A DNA stretch of 48,458 nucleotides from JBFLVQ01 sp040758525 (GTDB lineage Bacteria > Acidobacteriota > Blastocatellia > Chloracidobacteriales > JADJPF01). The notes beneath the pieces are model-generated. The model did not search any database, was not told the DNA's origin, and was given only the letters and a program-made list of their open reading frames with translations. Below, in pieces: positions 41,125-48,458 of this stretch. The stretch is from assembly GCA_040758525.1 (NCBI GenBank), contig JBFLVQ010000003.1, forward strand, positions 1-48,458, given 5' to 3'. The position numbers and the translations under genes were made by a program. The number at the start of each line of letters is the position of its first letter. The first letter of the stretch is position 1.

Positions 41125-42419
41125 TCTCTCGTTATACATTGGCCAAAATGGGTGCGCTCTGGAGCGAAGAGGATAAATTCCGTAAATGGCTGGAAGTTGA
41201 ACTAGCTGTTTGCGAAGTACATGCCGAGATGGGCATTATTCCTCCTGAAGCGCTTGCTATCATCAAGCAGAAGGCTGACTTTAATGTACAGCGTATACAT
41301 GAGATCGAGCAGACTACCCGACATGACGTGATTGCCTTTCTTAGTTCAGTTTCTGAAAAGATTGGACCAGAGGCCCGTTATGTACACTTCGGTCTTACTT
41401 CTTCGGATGTTGTTGACACAGCTAATGCATTACTGCTGCGCGAGGCGCTAGATCTCATCATTGAGCGGGCTGTGCAGCTTGGCAAGACTCTACGCCAACG
41501 CGCTTATGAGTTCAAAGATACACCTATGATAGGACGCACTCATGGTGTACATGCTGAACCGACCTCCTTTGGTCTAGTACTAGCGCTCTATTACGCAGAG
41601 AATTCGCGTAATCTAGCACGATTACGACGTGCGCGTAGCTGTATCAATGTGGGTAAAATTTCTGGTGCGGTAGGGACATTCGCACATCTAGATCCAGAGG
41701 TTGAAGAGCGTGTATGCGCACGCTTGAATCTGCAGCCGGCTGCTATCTCAACACAGATTATTCAACGTGATCGCTATGCTGAAGTACTCTCAACACTAGC
41801 GATCACTACTGCAACACTAGAGAAGATCGCTCTGGAAGTGCGTCATCTACATCGCACAGAGGTACGCGAAGCACAAGAGGCGTTTGGTAGTGGACAGAAA
41901 GGCTCATCGGCGATGCCACATAAACGTAACCCGATCGTCTCTGAACAGATCTGCGGACTAGCACGTGTAGTACGTTCCCATGCGCTGGCTGCCTTTGAGA
42001 ATATTGCCCTATGGCATGAACGTGATATCTCACACTCATCAGTGGAGCGGGTAATTCTTCCTGATAGTTGCATTCTCACAGACTATCTACTTGAGCGTAC
42101 CAATCGGCTAATTGAAGGTCTGGTAGTCTTCCCTGAGCGTATGCTTGAAAATATTGCTGCCCTGCATGGGGTAATCTTCTCTGGCCCGCTGTTGCTTGAG
42201 CTGACCCGCCATATACCGCGTGAGATAGCCTATCAACTGGTACAGCGTAATGCCATGCGTGTGTGGGATGAGCAATCTGATTTCCGTGAATTGGTGCTTG
42301 CCGATCGAGAGATCTGCGCCTTGCTTACACATGATGAGATTGAGGCGGTCTTTGATCTAAAGAAGCAACTGCGCAATGTAGACAAGATCTTCACAAGAGT
42401 CTTTGGCAATCAAGAATAG
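41121..42419 (+). CDS. purB: Adenylosuccinate lyase
   Basis: Cleaves SAICAR and adenylosuccinate in purine synthesis. The 432 aa include TRHDVIAFL, the HFGLTSSDVVDTANALLL region, the catalytic-His motif GRTHGVHAEPTSFG and the signature GSSAMPHKRNPIVSEQ (residues about 258-273). The start overlaps the MBL gene (ATGA), so coupled translation is likely. purS and purQ follow. Confidence 0.97.
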   Translation: MISRYTLAKMGALWSEEDKFRKWLEVELAVCEVHAEMGIIPPEALAIIKQKADFNVQRIHEIEQTTRHDVIAFLSSVSEKIGPEARYVHFGLTSSDVVDTANALLLREALDLIIERAVQLGKTLRQRAYEFKDTPMIGRTHGVHAEPTSFGLVLALYYAENSRNLARLRRARSCINVGKISGAVGTFAHLDPEVEERVCARLNLQPAAISTQIIQRDRYAEVLSTLAITTATLEKIALEVRHLHRTEVREAQEAFGSGQKGSSAMPHKRNPIVSEQICGLARVVRSHALAAFENIALWHERDISHSSVERVILPDSCILTDYLLERTNRLIEGLVVFPERMLENIAALHGVIFSGPLLLELTRHIPREIAYQLVQRNAMRVWDEQSDFRELVLADREICALLTHDEIEAVFDLKKQLRNVDKIFTRVFGNQE

Positions 42420-42435
42420 TAAGGGAATTAAATTT

Positions 42436-42678
42436 ATGAAAGCGAAAGTTTATGTGACATTAAAACCCGGCGTGCTTGATCCGCAAGGTAAAGCTATACA
42501 CCATGCTGTACAGACAATGGGTTATAAATCGATTATGGATGTGCGTCAAGGTAAGTTCTTTGAGTTAGAATTAACGCAGGATTTAAGCACAGCAGCAGCT
42601 CGCCAGGAAGCAGAGCGGCTTGCTCATGATATTCTCTCCAATCCTGTGATTGAGGACTACCATGTGGAGTTGGAGTAA
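42436..42678 (+). CDS. purS: Phosphoribosylformylglycinamidine synthase subunit PurS
   Basis: Small structural subunit of the PurLSQ complex, 80 aa: KAKVYVTLKPGVLDPQGKAIHHAVQTMGYKSI, DVRQGKFFEL and a C-terminal YHVELE. ATG 42436 was chosen over the frame's upstream extension, which overlaps purB. The stop TAA overlaps the purQ ATG by one base. Confidence 0.95.
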   Translation: MKAKVYVTLKPGVLDPQGKAIHHAVQTMGYKSIMDVRQGKFFELELTQDLSTAAARQEAERLAHDILSNPVIEDYHVELE

Positions 42679-43388
42679 TGAAATTTGGTGTAGTAATTTT
42701 CCCTGGTTCGAATTGTGATCATGATACTTACCATGTGATCAGCAAAGTTATTGGCCAGCCTGTTCAATTTATCTGGCATCGTTCTCACACACTAGACGAT
42801 TGTGATGTTGTGATCTTGCCAGGTGGTTTCTCTTATGGTGACTATCTGCGTTGTGGAGCGATCGCTCGCTTCTCTCCCGTTATGCAAGCCGTTAAGGAGT
42901 TTGCTGGTCGTGGTGGACTAGTCTTAGGAATCTGCAATGGCTTCCAAATATTATGTGAAGCTGGGCTATTGCCGGGCGCGCTACTACGCAATCGTGACTT
43001 AAAATTTATTTGTGACTTTGTGCAAGTGCGTGTAGAACAGACTAATAGTGCCTTTGTGCGCGCCTATGCACAAGGACAAGTGCTTAGCTTGCCGATTGCA
43101 CATGGCGAAGGTAACTACTACTGCAGTAATGACGACCTTATAGAGTTACAGCGTGAAAATCGTATTCTCTTCCGTTACTGTAATGATGGTGGAGAGACCA
43201 GTGAAAGAGCAAATCCTAATGGTTCGCTTGATAATATTGCTGGTATCTTAAATCGAGAAAGAAATGTCTTGGGAATGATGCCGCATCCAGAGCGTGCTTC
43301 TGAAGAGATATTGGGTAGTATTGATGGGCGTGCTCTCTTCCGTTCATTGAGCCTATATATGGCTGAACAAGAAAAATTGCGGCGCTAG
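42678..43388 (+). CDS. purQ: Phosphoribosylformylglycinamidine synthase subunit PurQ
   Basis: Class I glutamine amidotransferase supplying ammonia to PurL, 236 aa: VVIFPGSNCDHDTYHV, GGFSYGDYLRCGAIA, nucleophile elbow VLGICNGFQILCEAGLLPG (Cys about residue 88), HGEGNYYC and the late His-Glu in MMPHPERASEE. purL is not in the window. Ends before a strong terminator. Confidence 0.97.
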   Translation: MKFGVVIFPGSNCDHDTYHVISKVIGQPVQFIWHRSHTLDDCDVVILPGGFSYGDYLRCGAIARFSPVMQAVKEFAGRGGLVLGICNGFQILCEAGLLPGALLRNRDLKFICDFVQVRVEQTNSAFVRAYAQGQVLSLPIAHGEGNYYCSNDDLIELQRENRILFRYCNDGGETSERANPNGSLDNIAGILNRERNVLGMMPHPERASEEILGSIDGRALFRSLSLYMAEQEKLRR

Positions 43389-43402
43389 ATAATTAGCGAT
43401 AT

Positions 43403-43442
43403 AACAATGGTGGATTGTCAATAACAATAATCCACCATTGTT
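43403..43442. terminator. Bidirectional terminator after purQ
   Basis: Perfect 14-bp stem (AACAATGGTGGATT with its complement, 12-base loop) between convergent genes. Confidence 0.8.
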
Positions 43443-43472
43443 ACATTGCTAACTTAGAGATTGAGTTTGAAA

Positions 43473-44093
43473 CTAGTCTTTGCGACGCGCTAGTTCGCGA
43501 GTGTTGATCGCTTGACCTTCAATTGTTTCCAGATGCTTACGGGTCCGTTCTAAGCTCATTCCATTAGTAGTATACATTGCCATGGCGCGCGACTCGTTTA
43601 ACAGACTAACGCTTCTATCTATTGTTTTTGCCAACTTCGTTATTTCGTTACTACGATTAAGCTGTTCTGGTAAAGGAATAGGTCTTATTTTTTCTACCGA
43701 ATTTCCTTGATTAAAGTTGCGACGTAAGCGATTGGAGATCTTGGCAATCTTATTAGCAAGGTCGGCAACATCCTTCAAATTATTTGTTGTCGGCAGGCTA
43801 GTAAGTGCAAGTAATGCATCACTCACTTGATTAAGTTCCCTTAGATCGCTGTTGATCTCGACTTGACGACGGCGTACCTCATCGACAATAGATGACCTTA
43901 CCGTCATCTTTTCCATCATCCTCAACTCGTTCTGTGCAGCCTGGATCTGTCGTTGTTCAGCAACATCGCGGGCACGCATCTGTTCCATAGAATCGCGTCC
44001 GCGTGGCGTCGGGCCCCCCTGAGCTTGCACCTCCAAGCTCTGCGCAAGCAGAACTAACGAGGCAGCAAAAAAGAGACTGCTAAACTTTTTCAT
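43473..44093 (-). CDS. Small exported helical protein, 206 aa
   Basis: Not recognised. A signal peptide (KFSSLFFAASLVLLAQSLEVQAQ) is followed by a Gly/Pro-rich segment and then almost entirely charged alpha-helices (RARDVAEQRQIQAAQNELRM, SDALLALTSLP, IAKISNRLRRNFNQ, MSLERTRKHLETIEG), likely a helical bundle in the periplasm. ATG 44093 was chosen because the signal peptide begins there; the frame is open for 29 residues upstream. Just downstream of the TonB receptor on the same strand but separated by a terminator. Confidence 0.7.
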   Translation of the reverse strand: MKKFSSLFFAASLVLLAQSLEVQAQGGPTPRGRDSMEQMRARDVAEQRQIQAAQNELRMMEKMTVRSSIVDEVRRRQVEINSDLRELNQVSDALLALTSLPTTNNLKDVADLANKIAKISNRLRRNFNQGNSVEKIRPIPLPEQLNRSNEITKLAKTIDRSVSLLNESRAMAMYTTNGMSLERTRKHLETIEGQAINTRELARRKD

Positions 44094-44201
44094 ACTAGCT
44101 CCCTTCGTTTTTCGTTGCTGGCCTGTTGGAATTGAACCTGGAAATTGATCTAATTTTAACCTTGAACTGCACCATTGCAAAACGAAAATATATGATCAAA
44201 C

Positions 44202-44234
44202 AAAAAAAGCCCGGAACGGAGATCGTTCCAGGCT
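44202..44234 (-). terminator. Rho-independent terminator of the TonB receptor gene
   Basis: Minus strand AGCC-T-GGAACG pairs with CGTTCC-G-GGCT and is followed by seven Ts, 24 bases after the receptor stop. Confidence 0.9.
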
Positions 44235-44258
44235 CTGTAGTCTATTACCAGTTGAGAT

Positions 44259-47200
44259 TTAGAAGATCAGCTTCAAACCAAACTGGATATTACGACGGCC
44301 GCCGTTGCCTTCATCGGTGTCAGAGAAGCCTGCACCAGCATCGTCAACAAACGGATCCGGCACACCCTTGTTGGGGTGATTGAAGACATTGAAGAATTCA
44401 GCACGGAACTGAATGCTCATACGCTCGCTAATTTTGGTGTTCTTGAAGAAACCAAAGTTGCCAATGGAGAGATTATCACCCTTGATAGAGTTGCGAGCCA
44501 CATTGCCATAAGGATTGCCAAAGCGACGCGCAGTCTCTTGGGTGTTTACAATAAATCGCACATCATTTGGCGATACTGGAACAGCCTGACCAGTAGCATT
44601 GAGCATATTCAATGAGAAGTAACCTGTTGGTGAAGCACCTGTACCAAAGAACATATCCGCTGTCACATCATCAAGAGCGACTAACAATGGTGATGCATTC
44701 GGATTGCCCTGGAACGGACGTAATGTCTCCAACACACCAATGAAGGTAAGGTTGAAGATATTATCTGTGTATGGACTGGTGAAACCAACTTGTGATGGCG
44801 TGAAACGCTGGCCAGGACGGGCAAAGTAAGTACCAGTTAGTTGGTAGCCACCGAGTAACTTCCCGACTAAGCCTCTCTGCTCACGGAAGAGTGGTACATC
44901 ATAAATGAAGTTGACAGCTAGGTTGTTGCGTATATCATACGCACCCAAGCTGCGCTCACCATTAACAGTATCAAACGGATCTTGAGCAAAGGCTAGCGTC
45001 TGACCGCCGCCACCTGAATTGAAGATCTCTGAAGCATTGTCGATCTGTTTAGAGAAGGTATAAGCAACACCTAAGTTTAGTTGATTGGCAACGCGAGTCT
45101 GGTACTGTATCTGCAGTGAATTGTAGTCAGAGGTTGCACCATTGATACGGGTACGCAGTAGACCACTATTAGCATTCAATCGACCATTTGGTGAAGGTCT
45201 TACACCGGCCGGTAGGAATTGTGGGAAGTCGGCTGCCAAACCAGCAATGAATGGATTGGCATTGACTGACTGGAACTGGCCAATCGAACGTGTGCCAACA
45301 TAACGAACTTCAACAACATTGTTGTTGCCAATCTGTCGCTGAATACCTAGTGAGAACTGTTGTGTGTAAGGAGCATGGAAATCGCTCGCCACATCGGTTC
45401 TGGTAAGCAACTGCGGATTAAGCTGGCGCAGTGGTGCACGTGGTGTCAATGCAGCACGTACTCCTGGACCAGTAGGATCTGATGGCACAAGACCAGCAAC
45501 TCCTGCGATGGTGGAATTGAGTACGCTAGGCGAAGAGGTGGAAACATTCAAGAGAATGTTGTAGAAGGCTAGATCATAAGCAATACCATAACCACCGCGG
45601 ATGACTGTCTTATCTTCGCCAAAGATTGCCTTGGCAAAACGTGGTGTATAGCTAAAGCCGATACGTGGTGCAAAGTTGTTATTGTCTGTATCGATCTTTG
45701 GCACAATGCGCGCCTCAAGCGGCAAAGCTGGATTAAAGAATGCTGTGGAAGCATCAGCCTCACGACGACTGGTGATCTCATTGAGAATATTGATCGGCTG
45801 ACCGCTATTCTCATAACGGATACCTAAGTTGACAGTGAGGTTATCACGCACACGTATGTCATCTTGGAAATAGTAGAACTGGTCCGTCTCAGAGAAGTTG
45901 ATAACGTTGGTGCCAAATGCGATATTGGCTGAAGTCGGGCTGTTATCAACGAATCTCTGATAGTTGGCGAAGTTAAATGTGCCGTTCTGGTTCGGCAAGA
46001 AGTTCGAATCGGTGAGACGACGCTTGATATCGACACCGGCCTTGAAAGAGTGACGGCCAAGCGTTAATGAGAAATTGTTCAAGAACTGGTAGTTGTCATT
46101 GATACGACCCTGCGGTAAGTTATTTGCTGGGCCAAAATCAACAAAACCAGCGGGCAGATTATAGAAAGCTATTGCCTGATCAGCCTGCTCTGCTGCTGGC
46201 AATGCGCCGCCACCAAAGTTAACGCGTATACGGCTATAGTTGAAACGGAACTCATTTACCGCACGTGGAGAGAGCTGATAGACTAAGGTGGCGCCTACTT
46301 GTTGGCTGCGCGAGGGAACATCGCCCAAGAAGCCACCATTGAATCCACCTACAGCATTGCCACTCTCCTGCTTCTGATAAATGTAGCGACCAAACAGACG
46401 CGCCTTGTCATTGATATTCCAGTCACCGCGAGCTGTCGCAAGGTTCTCCTCAAAAGGATTAGGAACATTGCGGCGAATTTGTGAAAACTGGACTGGTACA
46501 CCTTTAACTGTTACGGTTGTGAGTGTGCCAGGTACGATCTCAGGACTGCCAATCGGTTGGGCAAATGGATTGGTAAGACGTATCACATTAGCCGTGTTTG
46601 GACTGGCAATGGAGAGCAGGGCCTGTACACCGGCTGGGGTGGGTACCAATCCGTTCGGTCCAGACTCACCAAAGGTAGTAGAAATTTGACGAATTCCCTG
46701 GTAGCTGGTAAAGAAGAAAACCTTATCCTTCACAACAGGACCGCCAATGGTAAAACCAAAGGTGTTATTAAGAAGTGGATTGGCCTCTTTCTTACCAGTA
46801 CGACGCTCAAGTGTGGTAAGTGTGTCAAAGAGTTTGCGATCACGGTGGAAGTAAGCAACCGAACCGTGAAACTCATTTGTACCACCCTTGGTGATGATGT
46901 TTACCACCGAACCAGATGACTGACCATACTCAGCCGAGAAGTTGTTGGTAACAATCTGGAACTCCTGTACCGCATCCGCATTGGTGATAAAGAGGGATGG
47001 ACCGGCCACAGAGATATCGTTATTATCCTGACCATCAATGGTAAAGTTGTTGGAACGACCACGGCCACCATTCGAAGAGATGCCGGTGCCATTGTTATTA
47101 CTGAAGAGAGTATCATCAGTCGCAACCACGCCAGGAGTAAGCAGTGCGATTGTGTCAACACCACCACCTGCTACGCTGTTGGGCAGGTCAGCAACTTTAC

Positions 47201-47639
47201 GAGCATCAAAGTTAGCGGAAATCTGTGCCGACTCTCGCTCGATGGTTACTTCACCGCCAGTCACTTCAACTATTTCACTCTCAACACCAACTTGCATTAG
47301 TATGTCGATGCTGCTTTCAACACCCAGCTTAATCGTTAACTGAGTGACATCTGCACGTTTGAATCCTTGTGCTGTGACGGTTACACTATAAATGCCAGGA
47401 TTAAGTGCTGGCACCCGGAAATTGCCATTCTCATTGGTGGTGGTCGTCACTTCAGCACCTGTACCAGTATTCTTTACAAGTACCTCTGCGCCGGCAATCA
47501 CCGCCTTACTCTCATCGGTTACAGTCCCTGTTAATGCACCTGTGACAGACTGACCATAGGCTGGTATTGCACCGCCCACAACAGCTAGCACGAGAGCGCA
47601 AAGGAGGGTCTTAACCAACAATAATCCTCGGTACTTCAT
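44259..47639 (-). CDS. TonB-dependent receptor with carboxypeptidase-regulatory-like domain (Oar-like)
   Basis: Outer-membrane receptor, 1126 aa. A signal peptide (residues 1-30) is followed by a CarboxypepD_reg-like beta-sandwich (about 33-120: LTGTVTDESKAVIAGAEVLVKNTGTG, PALNPGIYSVTVTAQGF), then a plug domain (DLPNSVAGGGVDTIALLTPGVV, GGRGRSNNFTIDGQDNNDIS) and a long beta-barrel ending in the C-terminal aromatic FGLKLIF. This architecture is expanded in acidobacteria and resembles Myxococcus Oar. ATG 47639 has GGAGG nine bases upstream; the frame is open further upstream without a ribosome site. No TonB or ligand gene nearby; substrates of this group are generally unknown. Confidence 0.94.
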   Translation of the reverse strand: MKYRGLLLVKTLLCALVLAVVGGAIPAYGQSVTGALTGTVTDESKAVIAGAEVLVKNTGTGAEVTTTTNENGNFRVPALNPGIYSVTVTAQGFKRADVTQLTIKLGVESSIDILMQVGVESEIVEVTGGEVTIERESAQISANFDARKVADLPNSVAGGGVDTIALLTPGVVATDDTLFSNNNGTGISSNGGRGRSNNFTIDGQDNNDISVAGPSLFITNADAVQEFQIVTNNFSAEYGQSSGSVVNIITKGGTNEFHGSVAYFHRDRKLFDTLTTLERRTGKKEANPLLNNTFGFTIGGPVVKDKVFFFTSYQGIRQISTTFGESGPNGLVPTPAGVQALLSIASPNTANVIRLTNPFAQPIGSPEIVPGTLTTVTVKGVPVQFSQIRRNVPNPFEENLATARGDWNINDKARLFGRYIYQKQESGNAVGGFNGGFLGDVPSRSQQVGATLVYQLSPRAVNEFRFNYSRIRVNFGGGALPAAEQADQAIAFYNLPAGFVDFGPANNLPQGRINDNYQFLNNFSLTLGRHSFKAGVDIKRRLTDSNFLPNQNGTFNFANYQRFVDNSPTSANIAFGTNVINFSETDQFYYFQDDIRVRDNLTVNLGIRYENSGQPINILNEITSRREADASTAFFNPALPLEARIVPKIDTDNNNFAPRIGFSYTPRFAKAIFGEDKTVIRGGYGIAYDLAFYNILLNVSTSSPSVLNSTIAGVAGLVPSDPTGPGVRAALTPRAPLRQLNPQLLTRTDVASDFHAPYTQQFSLGIQRQIGNNNVVEVRYVGTRSIGQFQSVNANPFIAGLAADFPQFLPAGVRPSPNGRLNANSGLLRTRINGATSDYNSLQIQYQTRVANQLNLGVAYTFSKQIDNASEIFNSGGGGQTLAFAQDPFDTVNGERSLGAYDIRNNLAVNFIYDVPLFREQRGLVGKLLGGYQLTGTYFARPGQRFTPSQVGFTSPYTDNIFNLTFIGVLETLRPFQGNPNASPLLVALDDVTADMFFGTGASPTGYFSLNMLNATGQAVPVSPNDVRFIVNTQETARRFGNPYGNVARNSIKGDNLSIGNFGFFKNTKISERMSIQFRAEFFNVFNHPNKGVPDPFVDDAGAGFSDTDEGNGGRRNIQFGLKLIF

Positions 47640-48226
47640 ATTGAAGTTCCTCCTCATTAATAATCGAATCAGTGAATTCTCACCTCTGGTGAGGCGGCTG
47701 TTCGATAAATAAAACCCACCCAACGGGGTAGGGAGCGTTTGTTCATTTATCAGACTTCTAGAAAAGATTTTTCTCTAGTTATGGTAAAGTAACAAAGTCA
47801 CATCTTGCTACTAGCAAGATCTAGTAGCCATAATAACAGAACCAAATACAGTCTGAAAACCTAAGCATGCGTTTCTATATTAATGGAAACGTCGTGCTTA
47901 GTCGGCAATCAAACTACCATCAAAATCCTTTACTAGCCACCTCTTTACAAAGAGCGAGAGCCCTTGCTAAATGCAATTAGAATGCCAATGGCAAAGGCTC
48001 TCCGGAATAACAACAAACCTTTCCATTTAGGACTCTTCTTAAGGCTATGGAAAAAGCTTAAGCAGAAAATTCTCTTAGTAAGAGCCAAAAAAATGAATTT
48101 TAAATTCAAAAATATGGAAACAATACGATAAAAAATAATGGGTAACCGAGTGTGCGATTCCAGTAATGCGCGGCTTGTGTAGATCTACTACGTTATATGA
48201 TTGAGGGCACAGACTGCGACCAACAC
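47640..48226. other. Gene-free AT-rich region with clustered hairpins
   Basis: About 590 bases without a credible ORF. Hairpins: 47802-47820 (ATCTTGCT/AGCAAGAT), 47862-47900 (14 bp with one bulge), 47941-47954 (CTCTTT/AAAGAG), 47956-48002 (7 bp, mismatch, 4 bp) and 48020-48053 (TTTCCAT/ATGGAAA). The density is higher than elsewhere in the window; an unrecognised structured RNA or stacked regulatory hairpins are possible. The receptor promoter must also lie here. Confidence 0.45.
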
Positions 48227-48255
48227 TTGACGCTTACAGGGCAATTGGCTATTGT
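48227..48255 (+). promoter_or_regulatory. Putative promoter of tRNA-Arg
   Basis: TTGACG (48227-48232), 17-base spacer, TATTGT (48250-48255), about 18 bases before the mature tRNA. Confidence 0.6.
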
Positions 48256-48271
48256 AAGAGTCCGTTGCTTA

Positions 48272-48346
<75 letters not shown>

Positions 48347-48362
48347 TATTAAAATCAATAAC

Positions 48363-48394
48363 TTAGAGCCACCTTTTCGGTGGCTCTAATGTTT
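48363..48394 (+). terminator. Terminator of tRNA-Arg
   Basis: TTAGAGCCACC pairs with GGTGGCTCTAA (11 bp, 5-base loop), followed by TGTTTT. Confidence 0.8.
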
Positions 48395-48396
48395 TA

Positions 48397-48416
48397 CGGA
48401 CACACTCGCGGACACA
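48397..48416 (+). repeat. Tandem CGGACACA repeats after tRNA-Arg
   Basis: Two exact copies of CGGACACA (48397-48404 and 48409-48416) separated by 4 bases, just beyond the tRNA terminator. Short repeats of this kind occur at integrase arm sites; the window ends 42 bases later, so an attachment site cannot be confirmed. Confidence 0.35.
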
Positions 48417-48458
48417 TTCAATTAATCTTCAATTAAACCCTTATCCCTGAGAATATTT

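Overview
The window looks like a chromosomal segment of an acidobacterium, most likely of class Blastocatellia. This is an inference. It rests on the very large TonB-dependent receptor with an N-terminal carboxypeptidase-regulatory-like domain, an acidobacterial-type conserved hypothetical protein (8626-9507), several exported proteins with Ig-like or TIG domains, and a mixed housekeeping gene order with moderate GC. No phage or insertion sequence is visible; the only integration-type signal is a short direct repeat after a tRNA-Arg at the right edge.

Layout. 1-2.0 kb: an ECF sigma factor with its RskA-like anti-sigma factor. 2.2-4.6 kb: two ATP-grasp genes (one conventional, one circularly permuted) that look like a peptide-ligase pair. 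4.6-6.4 kb: aroA-aroK. 6.7-7.5 kb: an RsbW-like kinase and an STAS anti-anti-sigma factor. 7.6-9.5 kb: thiS-thiG and an upstream conserved hypothetical. 9.9-12.1 kb: a membrane HD-GYP phosphodiesterase with a Roadblock-like partner. 12.2-13.1 kb: a solitary Dam-type methyltransferase. 13.1-15.8 kb: rpsO-pnp. 16.4-19.8 kb: the c-di-AMP and cell-wall cluster cdaA-cdaR-glmM. 19.8-23.3 kb: a secreted hypothetical, ispG and three PilZ proteins. 27.9-35.2 kb: an exported repeat-rich protein, larC, folE, metG, tatD and yajQ. 35.3-43.4 kb: an inactive-looking metzincin, an MreB-like protein, an M16 peptidase, a WalJ-like MBL hydrolase and purB-purS-purQ. 43.5-48.4 kb: a small exported protein, the TonB receptor and tRNA-Arg(ACG).

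The most remarkable region is 23.3-27.6 kb on the minus strand. It encodes a Ro60/TROVE-vWA protein preceded by a Y-RNA-like RNA. In that RNA a tRNA-like fold is permuted: the T arm comes first, a 4-nt loop joins the two acceptor strands, and the D arm follows. Downstream come a GATase-like protein, a second structured RNA of about 209 nt, an uncharacterised protein and an E1/ThiF-like enzyme. The second RNA is closed by an 11-bp stem. It carries the universal 12-nt sarcin-ricin loop of 23S rRNA and a 58-nt copy of the GTPase-associated centre (helices 43/44), with base pairs preserved by compensatory changes. The two pieces of 23S rRNA that together contact translational GTPases, far apart in rRNA sequence, are thus combined in one small RNA inside a Ro60 operon. 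I do not recognise this as a described RNA family and regard it as the strongest candidate for a new system here.
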